59,696 nt of DNA from positions 1 to 59,696 of the forward strand of contig JAKPCP010000060.1 in NCBI GenBank assembly GCA_029553225.1, given 5' to 3'. This document shows, in pieces, positions 7,061 to 14,869 of the stretch (positions are counted from its first letter, which is position 1; the number at the start of each line of letters is the position of its first letter). Below the pieces are notes generated by a model, which saw only the letters and a program-made list of their open reading frames with translations, was not told where the DNA came from and ran no database searches. The translations under genes and the position numbers were made by a program. The DNA is from a bacterium (GTDB lineage: Bacteria > Patescibacteriota > Minisyncoccia > Minisyncoccales > GWA2-38-27).

Positions 7061-8179
7061 TTACTCTTTTTTCAAAGTAATTTCAACTACTGCTAATTCT
7101 AAAGGCAATTGCAAAATTGGAGAATATTTCATTTTGTTTTCAGCATTCAAAAATATATTTAAAATATTTTTTAACTCTTCTTCTTTAAATTTACTTGCTT
7201 GAATGCGAATTTTTTCTTGTTCTTCCTTTGTTAATCCAATAATTATCGGATTTATAATTTCAGGATTTATTTTCATAATCATCACTTGCCTTAAATAACT
7301 AATTAAAGATTTTATAAACTCATTTAAATCATATCCTTTTTCAAAAATATTGTTTATAAAAAACACTGCCTCGCTCGCTTTCTTTTCAATTAATAAATCA
7401 ACAAATTGGCTGATTAAATTTATATCTACAATTCCTAATAAATCTTTAATGTCTTCAACTTTTATTATCTCATTTTCTTTCATTACGCCGGCATAAGTTA
7501 AAACTTGATCTAATAAACTTTCTGCATCCCTCATTGCCCCTTGAGAATTTAAAGCAATTAATTCCAAAGCTTTTTTATCTATTTTTATATTCTCTTTTTG
7601 GCAAATAAATTCTAATCTTTTAACTATTTCTTCCATTGTTAATTTTCTAAAATCAAACCTTTGACATCGGGAAATAATTGTTGGAATCATTTTGTGAATT
7701 TCAGTTGTTGCTAAAATAAAAATAGCATGAGCTGGCGGTTCTTCCAATGTTTTCAAAAGAGCGTTAAACGCTTCTTTTGAAAGCTGATGAGCTTCGTCTA
7801 GAATAAATATTTTATATTTTTCTTTTATTGGCGAAAATTTTATCCCATCTCGAATTTCTCTTATCTCATCTATTCCTCTGTTTGAAGCAGCATCTATTTC
7901 AATTAAATCCATTGATCTTCCCTCCATAATTTCTAAACAAGAATTGCATTTATTACAAGGCTCATACTCTCCTTCTTTTCTATTGTGGCAATTTATTGAT
8001 TTAGCAAAAATTCTAGCAAGAGTTGTTTTTCCAGAACCGCGAGGTCCAGAAAATAAATAAGCATGAGAAATCATATCTCTTGAAATAGCGTTTGAAAGAG
8101 TTTTAACAATATGTTCCTGCCCAATAATTTCTTTAAATGTCTGCGGTCTATATTTTCTATATAAAACTAAATTTTTCAT
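7061..8179 (-). CDS. dnaX: DNA polymerase III subunit gamma/tau (short form)
   Basis: Clamp-loader ATPase that opens and loads the sliding clamp. 372 aa, AAA+ fold: Walker A 'GPRGSGKTT' near residue 46-54, a four-Cys zinc module (C-N-R-K... 'CNKCNSC') between about 64 and 82, the DEAH-type Walker B 'ILDEAHQLS' near 127, and sensor 1 'LATTEIHK'. Only the gamma-like ATPase and collar domains are present; the tau C-terminal extension that binds polymerase and DnaB is missing, as is common in tiny genomes. The GtrA gene upstream ends one base before this start codon, so the two are co-transcribed. Confidence 0.93.
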   Translation of the reverse strand: MKNLVLYRKYRPQTFKEIIGQEHIVKTLSNAISRDMISHAYLFSGPRGSGKTTLARIFAKSINCHNRKEGEYEPCNKCNSCLEIMEGRSMDLIEIDAASNRGIDEIREIRDGIKFSPIKEKYKIFILDEAHQLSKEAFNALLKTLEEPPAHAIFILATTEIHKMIPTIISRCQRFDFRKLTMEEIVKRLEFICQKENIKIDKKALELIALNSQGAMRDAESLLDQVLTYAGVMKENEIIKVEDIKDLLGIVDINLISQFVDLLIEKKASEAVFFINNIFEKGYDLNEFIKSLISYLRQVMIMKINPEIINPIIIGLTKEEQEKIRIQASKFKEEELKNILNIFLNAENKMKYSPILQLPLELAVVEITLKKE

Positions 8180-8782
8180 TTATTTTTTAAAAACAATAAA
8201 TTTAGAGCCAATAAAATTCCAAGCAAAGGAAGCCAAAGCACCAAAAATGCCAGCAATATTTCCCCATAACTGATTAGAAATTCCCCACTGAGTTCCAATT
8301 GTATCGTTTACAAAAGAAGCAGCAAAAACATTTATCAAAAGCCCAATAAAAGTAACTCCAAAAAAATAAATTGTTTCTTTTAAAGTTTTTCCCGTCTCAG
8401 CTTTTTCAAAAGCCCAAAATTTAGTTATAAAGAATTTTATAAAAGTAGAAAACAAAAAAGAAATTCCTTTAAAAATTCTATAATACCAACCAAAGGTTAA
8501 ACCTGTTAAAACCATCAGTAAATTCAAAATTCCCAAATCTATAATTGTTGCAAAAACGCCAGCTAAAAAATATTTTCCTAATTCATAAATAACTAAAATC
8601 TTTTTTCCAATTAAATAACAAACATAAATGCCTAATAAAGATAAAATTGGAAATAAAATTGGTAAAGAAAAATTATATAATTTTAAAAATTTATCAGGAA
8701 CTATCTCATTAAAAGCGCTTACAAAATAAATAGCAGTAATTTCTCCAATAATTAAAGAATAAACAATATCTGATTTTTTCAT
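8180..8782 (-). CDS. GtrA family membrane protein
   Basis: 200 aa with about six hydrophobic segments; the second half ('LAGVFATIIDLGILNLLM' onward, then 'FWAFEKA' and 'FAWNFIGSKFIVF') has the layout of the GtrA family, four-helix membrane proteins thought to help move polyprenyl-linked sugars across the membrane for surface glycan modification. The first 70 residues add two extra helices. The stop abuts the dnaX start. Its promoter region is shared divergently with cysS. The substrate is unknown. Confidence 0.75.
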   Translation of the reverse strand: MKKSDIVYSLIIGEITAIYFVSAFNEIVPDKFLKLYNFSLPILFPILSLLGIYVCYLIGKKILVIYELGKYFLAGVFATIIDLGILNLLMVLTGLTFGWYYRIFKGISFLFSTFIKFFITKFWAFEKAETGKTLKETIYFFGVTFIGLLINVFAASFVNDTIGTQWGISNQLWGNIAGIFGALASFAWNFIGSKFIVFKK

Positions 8783-8803
8783 ATTTTTAAATCTCTAAAA
8801 CTA

Positions 8804-8812
8804 TGATAAAAT
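8804..8812 (+). promoter_or_regulatory. Extended -10 (TGATAAAAT) ahead of cysS
   Basis: TG-A-TAAAAT about 30 bases upstream of the cysS ATG in the 60-bp divergent gap between the GtrA gene and cysS. No clear -35 and no Shine-Dalgarno before cysS. Confidence 0.4.
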
Positions 8813-8842
8813 ATTATAAACTATCTAAAAAATAAAAATAAA

Positions 8843-10219
8843 ATGATTAAACTTTATAACACTTTATCACGAAAAAAAGAAATTTTCAAACCAATAAAAG
8901 ATAAAAAAGTTGGAATGTATACTTGCGGGCCAACTGTTTATGATTACGATCACTTAGGCCATGCTTGGACATATACTCAAGCAGATTTATTAAGAAGAAT
9001 GCTTGAATACAACGGCTATAAAATTAAACAAGTATTAAATATTACTGATGTTGGGCATTTAACTGATGATTCTGATAGCGGAGAAGATAAAATGGAAAAA
9101 AGCGCAAAAGAAAAGAAAAAAAATGTTTTTGAAATTGCTGATTATTACATTAAAATTTATCTTGAAAATCGAAAAAAACTTAATTTAGAAGAGCCGGAAA
9201 TTATCTGTAGAGCAACTGACCATATAAAAGAAATGATAGATTTAATAAAAATACTGATAAAAAAAGGATATGCCTATGAAACAGAGGACGGCATTTATTT
9301 TGAAGTTAAAAAATTTCCATTTTATGGAAAACTATCGGGAAATACTTTAAAGAAACTTAAAGCAGGAGCAAGAATTGAAATTAATCCTTATAAAAAAAGC
9401 CCTTTTGATTTTGCTTTATGGAAGCTAACTCCTAAGGGAGTGAAAAGACAAATGGAATGGGATTCTCCTTGGGGAAAAGGATTTCCTGGCTGGCATATTG
9501 AATGTTCAGCAATGTCAATGAAATATTTAGGAAAAACTTTTGATATTCATACTGGAGGCGAAGATAATATTTTTCCCCACCATGAATCAGAAATTGCCCA
9601 ATCAGAAGCAGCAACAGGAAAAAAATTTGTAAATTACTGGTTTCACCCGCGCTTTTTAAAAATAAACGGGCAGAAAATGTCAAAATCTTTAAAAAACTTT
9701 CTTACTCTTTCTGATATTGAAAAAGAAGGTTTTTCAGCAATTGATCTAAGATATCTTTTTTTAACTTCTCATTATAAATCTCCTTTTAACTTTACTTTTA
9801 AAAAATTAAAAAATGCCCAAATTTCTTTAAATAAAATTTATGAAAATTTTTCACTATTAAAAGAAGGAAAAGGAGAAATTGATAAAAAATATAAAAAAGA
9901 ATTTTTAAATGCAATAAACGATGATTTAAACATGCCAAAAGCAATATCAGTTTTATGGAAATTAATAAAAGATAAAAAAATTAAAGAAGAAAATAAAAGA
10001 GCAACCTTAATTGATTTTGATAAGGTATTAGGATTAAATATTGAAAAAATTGAAAAAGAAATTATTCCTCCTTTAATTGAGGATTTAGCTTATCAAAGAG
10101 AAAAATTAAGAAAAGAAAAAAAATGGGAAGAAGCAGACAAATTAAGAAAAGAAATTGAAAAAAATGGATACAGAATAGATGACACAAAAAAAGGCCCTAT
10201 AATTAAAAAAATAAAATAA
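8843..10219 (+). CDS. cysS: Cysteinyl-tRNA synthetase
   Basis: Charges tRNA-Cys with cysteine in the cytoplasm; class I enzyme of normal length (458 aa). The zinc/HIGH region is 'YTCGPTVYDYDHLGHA' (about 27-42), the zinc-binding 'GWHIECSAM' lies near 213, 'GGEDNIFPHHESE' near 236-248, and the KMSKS loop 'KMSKS' at about 277-281. The C-terminal anticodon-binding helical part is present ('REKLRKEKKWEEADKLR'). There is no Shine-Dalgarno before the ATG, only an A-rich stretch. It is transcribed alone; a hairpin follows the stop codon. Confidence 0.97.
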   Translation: MIKLYNTLSRKKEIFKPIKDKKVGMYTCGPTVYDYDHLGHAWTYTQADLLRRMLEYNGYKIKQVLNITDVGHLTDDSDSGEDKMEKSAKEKKKNVFEIADYYIKIYLENRKKLNLEEPEIICRATDHIKEMIDLIKILIKKGYAYETEDGIYFEVKKFPFYGKLSGNTLKKLKAGARIEINPYKKSPFDFALWKLTPKGVKRQMEWDSPWGKGFPGWHIECSAMSMKYLGKTFDIHTGGEDNIFPHHESEIAQSEAATGKKFVNYWFHPRFLKINGQKMSKSLKNFLTLSDIEKEGFSAIDLRYLFLTSHYKSPFNFTFKKLKNAQISLNKIYENFSLLKEGKGEIDKKYKKEFLNAINDDLNMPKAISVLWKLIKDKKIKEENKRATLIDFDKVLGLNIEKIEKEIIPPLIEDLAYQREKLRKEKKWEEADKLRKEIEKNGYRIDDTKKGPIIKKIK

Positions 10220-10223
10220 AAAA

Positions 10224-10248
10224 GCCTTGCGAATTAAATTCGCAAGGC
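10224..10248 (-). terminator. Perfect 12-bp hairpin terminator
   Basis: GCCTTGCGAATT / AATTCGCAAGGC with a one-base loop. On the minus strand it is followed directly by a long T-run, so it ends the operon of the 63-aa and 206-aa proteins. It lies 4 bases after the cysS stop and may also stop plus-strand transcripts, though there the downstream T-run is absent. Confidence 0.9.
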
Positions 10249-10256
10249 ACAAAGAA

Positions 10257-10448
10257 CTAAGAATAAAGTTCGTCGCAATTCGGACATTTTGATGCCTTCC
10301 TTCTTTGCGGATCTATATATCCGCAATAACGACAAGCATTCATAAGCTCATGCTTTGAAAACAAAAAAGTATTTAGCTTGTTATCTTTTTTTTCTTTTTT
10401 CTCCCTATTAATTTTTTTCTGGGGGATAAAAACTTTCTTTCTACTCAT
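10257..10448 (-). CDS. Small zinc-ribbon protein, 63 aa
   Basis: A basic, Lys-rich N-terminal half is followed by 'CRYCGYIDPQRRKASKCPNC', a four-cysteine zinc ribbon (CxxC...CxxC). Family unknown; such basic ribbon proteins usually bind nucleic acid or ribosomes. It has a strong Shine-Dalgarno (AGGAGG, 9 bases before the ATG), unlike the housekeeping genes around it, and ends at a strong terminator. It is co-transcribed behind the 206-aa exported protein from the promoter at 11162-11189. Confidence 0.8.
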   Translation of the reverse strand: MSRKKVFIPQKKINREKKEKKDNKLNTFLFSKHELMNACRYCGYIDPQRRKASKCPNCDELYS

Positions 10449-10477
10449 TAAGGCATTCCTCCTTTCTCTTTCAAAAA

Positions 10478-11098
10478 TTAAGTTGTTTCTTCTTTTTTAT
10501 GATTTTCTATAAATTTTTTGGAATATTTATAAAGAAAACCTATAAAAAAGATTGTTTTTTCAATGAAATTGCATAAAAAATTTATAATTCCTATGCCAAT
10601 AACACCTATCCCAATTAAAATTAAGCATGCCTTCAAAATTGTAATTTCATCATCCTTAGTTAAATCCGGAAGATCAATAATAAAACTTTCTTTTTTAAAA
10701 TTAAGAGTAAAAAAACTCTTAATTTCTTTTTCAGTTTCTATCCACTTCGGATTTAATAAAGAAATTTTTGAATGCTCTACTATTTTCTCAACCTCTTTTA
10801 AAATTCTCGGAGATTCTATCTTTAAACCCGCAAAATACAAAATCCTATTGCTTTCGTCTATTAGAGAAGAAACCTTTAAATAATTATCCTCTAATATCTT
10901 CATTTCTTCTCTCTTTAAACGATTATCTTCAATAAAATCTTCTAACATTTTTTGAAAATTTATTTCTTCTAATAATGTATAGACCTCTTCATTTTTTTGA
11001 AGAAATAAATTTTCTGCGTACACTTTAACGCATACTGGCAAATCATTAGTAAAAACTAAACCAGTCACAGACACAAATACAAGCAAAAAAGTAATCAT
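10478..11098 (-). CDS. Hypothetical exported or membrane protein, 206 aa
   Basis: No family recognised. An N-terminal hydrophobic segment ('LLVFVSVTGLVF') looks like a signal peptide or anchor, a charged alpha-helical middle (about 25-145) follows, and a second hydrophobic segment ('CLILIGIGVIGIGIINFL') near 157-175 precedes a basic tail. Topology is therefore probably an extracytoplasmic helical domain tethered at the C-terminus. An AGGAG ribosome binding site lies before the ATG, and a consensus sigma-70 promoter sits just upstream. It is first in a two-gene operon with the 63-aa zinc ribbon. Confidence 0.75.
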   Translation of the reverse strand: MITFLLVFVSVTGLVFTNDLPVCVKVYAENLFLQKNEEVYTLLEEINFQKMLEDFIEDNRLKREEMKILEDNYLKVSSLIDESNRILYFAGLKIESPRILKEVEKIVEHSKISLLNPKWIETEKEIKSFFTLNFKKESFIIDLPDLTKDDEITILKACLILIGIGVIGIGIINFLCNFIEKTIFFIGFLYKYSKKFIENHKKEETT

Positions 11099-11161
11099 TT
11101 CTAATTCTCCTTTGAAATTGTTAAATATTGTTAAATTTTCAATGAGCTTTATTTATATTAT

Positions 11162-11189
11162 ATTATATATTAAAATTATTATTTGTCAA
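11162..11189 (-). promoter_or_regulatory. Consensus sigma-70 promoter of the 206-aa/63-aa operon
   Basis: Complement reads TTGACA (11184-11189), 16-base spacer, TATAAT (11162-11167), both perfect matches. It drives the minus-strand operon starting at 11098. Confidence 0.8.
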
Positions 11190-11208
11190 TAGTTTAAAAC
11201 ATTAAAAA

Positions 11209-11217
11209 TGTTATAAT
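11209..11217 (+). promoter_or_regulatory. Extended -10 (TGTTATAAT) ahead of the radical SAM gene
   Basis: TGT plus perfect TATAAT at 11212-11217, about 34 bases before the ATG at 11252. It overlaps the divergent region next to the 206-aa gene promoter. No convincing -35 at normal spacing. Confidence 0.5.
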
Positions 11218-11251
11218 TAATATAGAAAAATAAATAATAAAAATTGATATT

Positions 11252-12268
11252 ATGAAAGAAGCATATTTATATAAAAAATTAAAAGATAAAAAAATACAAT
11301 GCCAAAATTGCGCTCATTATTGCCTAATTGAAGAAAAAAATAAAGGAATTTGTAAAGTAAGGGAAAATATTGATGGAAAACTTTATGCTTTAAATTATAG
11401 AAAAATTATCGCTATAAATATTGATCCAATAGAAAAAAAACCATTTTTCCATTTTTTACCTGGCACACGTTCTTTATCAATTGCTACAGTTGGTTGTAAT
11501 TTTGCTTGTAAAAATTGCCAAAATTGGGAAATATCTCAAGCGCCTAAATTAACAAATAAAATAGAGGGGGAAGAAATATCTCCAGAAAAAATTGTTGAAA
11601 TAGCAAAAGAAAATAATTTGAAAAGTATTTCTTATACCTACACTGAACCTGCTATTTTTTCTGAATATGCAATAGACACAATGAAGATAGCAAAAAAAGA
11701 AGGTTTAAAAAATGCCTGGGTTTCAAATGGATTTTGGTCAAAAGAATTATTAGATATCGCTTATCAATACATTAACGCAGCAAATATAGATTTAAAAGGA
11801 TTTTCTGATGAATTTTATATAAAATATTGCGCTGGAAAATTACAACCAGTATTAGATACTTTAAAAAGATTAAAAGAAAAGAAAATTTGGACAGAAATAA
11901 CTACTTTAATTATCCCCTCTTTAAATGATGATCAAAAAACCTTAAAAGAGATTGCTAATTTTATAAAAAAAGAGTTAGGAGAAGAAACTCCTTGGCATGT
12001 TACTCAATTTTCAAAAGAACTTTCTTGGCAACTTAAAGATTTAGAAAATACCCCAGTTAAAACATTAGAAGAAGCTTATAGAATTGGTAAAGAATCTGGT
12101 TTAAAATATGTTTATACAGGAAACATTGCTGGTCTGCCTTTTGAAAATACTTTTTGCCCAAAATGTAAAAGTTTAGTAATTAAAAGAACAGGATATTTTA
12201 TAGAAAGATATGATATAAATGGAAAATGCTTTAAATGTAATGAAGACCTTAATTTAATTTTAAATTAA
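11252..12268 (+). CDS. amrS: AmmeMemoRadiSam system radical SAM enzyme
   Basis: 338 aa. An N-terminal cysteine-rich part ('CQNCAHYC', 'GICKVREN') leads to the radical-SAM cluster motif C-x3-C-x2-C as 'CNFACKNC' near residue 83-90, and there is a C-terminal zinc ribbon ('FCPKCKS' ... 'CFKCNEDL'). This combination is characteristic of the AmmeMemoRadiSam radical enzyme. It would cleave S-adenosylmethionine to make a 5'-deoxyadenosyl radical acting on an unknown substrate. The two partner genes, AMMECR1-like (protein A) and Memo-like (protein B), follow in convergent orientation; the stop overlaps the protein A stop region by 4 bases. No Shine-Dalgarno. Confidence 0.93.
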   Translation: MKEAYLYKKLKDKKIQCQNCAHYCLIEEKNKGICKVRENIDGKLYALNYRKIIAINIDPIEKKPFFHFLPGTRSLSIATVGCNFACKNCQNWEISQAPKLTNKIEGEEISPEKIVEIAKENNLKSISYTYTEPAIFSEYAIDTMKIAKKEGLKNAWVSNGFWSKELLDIAYQYINAANIDLKGFSDEFYIKYCAGKLQPVLDTLKRLKEKKIWTEITTLIIPSLNDDQKTLKEIANFIKKELGEETPWHVTQFSKELSWQLKDLENTPVKTLEEAYRIGKESGLKYVYTGNIAGLPFENTFCPKCKSLVIKRTGYFIERYDINGKCFKCNEDLNLILN

Positions 12269-12819
12269 TCTCCAAAAACTTCAGCTTCAAAAACATAAAA
12301 ATCTATAGGATTCTTTTTCCAATAATCTGAAGAAAGGCCTATTTTCATCATTAATTCATTTAAAAAAGTTTCTCTATCAAAATTATTTTCTGTAGCAACT
12401 TGAGGTAAAAAAAGGCCTGTTTTATTTCCAGTTACTGCCAATACTCCATGTTTTCCAATTTCAATTTCTTCAATAGAATTAATTTTTTTAAAAGGAGTTA
12501 AAACTGAAATTTCATATTTTAAATCCTTTAACTCATCTTCGTTTACTGGTAAAAAACGATAATCTTCTACTGCAGCAGCAACAGCCATTTTGCTTATCAC
12601 TTTAAATAAAGGCATATCATCTGCTATTCTTCCAATGCATCCTCTTAAATTTCCGTTTTTTAAGATAGTTACAAAAGCTGCTCTTTTTTCTTTTAATTTT
12701 TCAGAATTTACTTCAAAATTAGGAATTTTTCCTGTTTTTATAAAACTTTCAACAGAATCTCGAGCTATTTTTAATAATTCTTTTTTTTCTATTTCACTAA
12801 AATTAATTTTATCATCCAT
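12265..12819 (-). CDS. amrA: AmmeMemoRadiSam system protein A (AMMECR1 family)
   Basis: 184 aa, matching the AMMECR1 domain length. The hallmark 'LRGCIGRIAD' is near residue 58-67, preceded by 'KRAAFVTIL' and followed by 'AAAVEDYRFLPVNEDEL', all characteristic. The molecular function of the family is not established; in bacteria and archaea it travels with Memo and a radical SAM enzyme, as here. It ends tail to tail with the radical SAM gene (4-bp overlap of coding ends). The downstream neighbour on the same strand is uncoupled. Protein B is immediately upstream, probably in the same transcript. Confidence 0.93.
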   Translation of the reverse strand: MDDKINFSEIEKKELLKIARDSVESFIKTGKIPNFEVNSEKLKEKRAAFVTILKNGNLRGCIGRIADDMPLFKVISKMAVAAAVEDYRFLPVNEDELKDLKYEISVLTPFKKINSIEEIEIGKHGVLAVTGNKTGLFLPQVATENNFDRETFLNELMMKIGLSSDYWKKNPIDFYVFEAEVFGD

Positions 12820-12854
12820 ATTTTTCTTCTTTTAATAATAATTTTTAAAATAAT

Positions 12855-13655
12855 TTAGGTATAAAAAGCAACTGCACCATAACCGACAACTCTTAATTTA
12901 TCTCCAAAAGTATCTCCAGAATTTAAATATTTTAATATTTTTCCATAAGCGCCTAATTTTTCGCTAATTTTCATTAAAGTTTTAATAGCGTCTTTTCCAC
13001 AAGCATCTAAATTATAATAATCAAAATTTATAATTGAATTTAATGTCTTTCTATCTATTTCTTGGGCTTGATTATAGGGAAGATAATGAGACAAATCTGA
13101 AGAAGCAATAATTAAAATTTTTTTATCTTTTATATTTTCCAAAATTGCTTCGGCTAATTTTTCCCAATCTTTATTTTCTGATCCAAAAATAATAGGCAAA
13201 ATTTTAAAATCTTTTAATGTTTTTTGCAGAAAAGGAAGTTGAACTTCTAAAGCATGCTCAAAAAGATGTGTTGAATCCCTCTCAAAAAATCTATCTGAAA
13301 AAGAAATAATTTTTTTCGCTAATGAATTATCAATTTCTAACTTTCCTAATGGGGTTTCCCAATAACCACTCGTCCAAATAGAAACACCTTCAAAATATTC
13401 AAGATGAGAATCGCCAATTAAAATTACGGTATCAAAATTTTTGTTCTCAATAGCTTTCATCCCATAAGCAGCCACTTGACCAGAAAAAACATATCCAGCG
13501 TGAGGTAAAATTAAACCAAAAACATCTCCTTCAATTTCAAAAGGCTCAACTTGAGATAAATAAATATCAATCATCCTTTCTAATTCTTTTTTATTCTCGG
13601 GATAAAATTCTCCACTTACAGCAGGGAATCTAATTTTTTGTTTAAATTCTACCAT
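12855..13655 (-). CDS. amrB: AmmeMemoRadiSam system protein B (Memo family)
   Basis: 266 aa. The Memo-type motifs are present: 'FYPENKKEL' near the N-terminus, 'LILPHAGYVFSG' around 47-58 with its conserved His, 'VILIGDSHL', 'EHALEVQLPFLQ' and 'SSDLSHY'. Memo resembles non-haem iron dioxygenases of the LigB type and binds metal. It is adjacent to protein A on the same strand (35-bp gap) and the pair faces the radical SAM gene. What the three-protein system does in bacteria is not known; association with metal or redox chemistry is inferred. Confidence 0.93.
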   Translation of the reverse strand: MVEFKQKIRFPAVSGEFYPENKKELERMIDIYLSQVEPFEIEGDVFGLILPHAGYVFSGQVAAYGMKAIENKNFDTVILIGDSHLEYFEGVSIWTSGYWETPLGKLEIDNSLAKKIISFSDRFFERDSTHLFEHALEVQLPFLQKTLKDFKILPIIFGSENKDWEKLAEAILENIKDKKILIIASSDLSHYLPYNQAQEIDRKTLNSIINFDYYNLDACGKDAIKTLMKISEKLGAYGKILKYLNSGDTFGDKLRVVGYGAVAFYT

Positions 13656-13705
13656 TTTAATAATTATTATTTATTTTATTATATTTTAATTAATTTTAAA
13701 AATTA

Positions 13706-14869
13706 TTAAATTTTATCTGCTTTCTTATTAAATTTTTTAGAAAAACGATGAGCTTCATCTCTTACTTTTAATAAAACTTCTTTTTGTTCTTCAATTAAAT
13801 TTTTAATTGTTTTTTTTGTTTTTGGAAGAAAAATTAATTTGTCATTTTGATATTTTGAAATCCCAATAATAGGAATTTCGCAATTTATTTCTTTAAAATA
13901 TTTTTGAATATATGATAGCTGAGGTTTTCCGCCATCTAAAACAATTAAATCCGGCAAACGCCATTCTTTGTGCTTTAATCTTCTAGAAATCACTTCTTTT
14001 AATGCCTCTAAATCATTGTTTAACTGCGCCCGTTTAACCTTAAAAATACGATAATCAGATGGAGATTTTTTATTATTTATAAAAACAACCATTGAGCCAT
14101 AAGTATTTTTTCCAGAAAAATGAGATATATCATAGCCTTCTATTCTATAAAAACGAGGAGAAAGATAATAATCATCCTTTTCCAGTAAAATAACATCTTG
14201 TAAATGTTTTAAAGCGTCAATTTTTTCCGGATTTTCTTTAAATAATTTTTTAAATAAAGTTTGCTTTTTGCCTTTTAAAAAAAGAGTTAAATTATCAATA
14301 TTTTTTTGGTATTCCCTATTGGATATTTTCCCAAAACATGCACCAGGGCATAACCCAATTTCATAATCAAAACAAGGCTTGCCTGAATTTATCTTACAAG
14401 TGCTGTAGGGAAAAATTCTTCTTAAAATTCTTAAAACATTATTCAATAAAGAAACGCTTTTAAAGGGTCCAAAAATTTCTGCTTTTTCGTTTAAAAATTT
14501 TTTAAGTTCTCTTTCTCTTACAATTATTGGTTTTGTAAATTCTTTTTTAGGAATAACTAAATAAACAAAAGAACGGTTATCTTTTTCTCTAATATTATAT
14601 TTTGGTAAATATTTTTTGATTAAATTTGCTTCTAAAATTACTGCCTCTAATAAATTTTGAGTTTTAATATATTTAATTTTTTCTGCTAAATTAACAAATT
14701 CTTGAATTCTCGGTTCTAAATTTTTCTGAAAATAACTGCTTAATCTATTTTTTAAAGACGATGCTCGCCCTACATATAAAACTTTATTATTTTTATCTAA
14801 AAAAATATAAACACCAGGACTTTTAGGCAAATTTTTAATTTCTAAATTTTTTATTTTTACAATAGACAT
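13706..14869 (-). CDS. uvrC: Excinuclease ABC subunit C, shortened
   Basis: Makes the dual incisions in nucleotide excision repair. The N-terminal GIY-YIG domain is clear ('SPGVYIFLDKNNKVLYVGRA', about 17-36), a Cys-rich element follows ('PYSTC'...'GLCPGACFG'), and the RNase H-like 5'-incision domain keeps 'GYDISHFSG', 'VLDGGKPQLS' and 'RDEAHRFS'. The protein is about 387 aa against about 600 in most bacteria: the C-terminal tandem helix-hairpin-helix domain is absent and the central UVR motif that contacts UvrB is reduced beyond recognition. The start abuts the uvrA stop, so uvrB-uvrA-uvrC form one unit. Confidence 0.92.
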   Translation of the reverse strand: MSIVKIKNLEIKNLPKSPGVYIFLDKNNKVLYVGRASSLKNRLSSYFQKNLEPRIQEFVNLAEKIKYIKTQNLLEAVILEANLIKKYLPKYNIREKDNRSFVYLVIPKKEFTKPIIVRERELKKFLNEKAEIFGPFKSVSLLNNVLRILRRIFPYSTCKINSGKPCFDYEIGLCPGACFGKISNREYQKNIDNLTLFLKGKKQTLFKKLFKENPEKIDALKHLQDVILLEKDDYYLSPRFYRIEGYDISHFSGKNTYGSMVVFINNKKSPSDYRIFKVKRAQLNNDLEALKEVISRRLKHKEWRLPDLIVLDGGKPQLSYIQKYFKEINCEIPIIGISKYQNDKLIFLPKTKKTIKNLIEEQKEVLLKVRDEAHRFSKKFNKKADKI

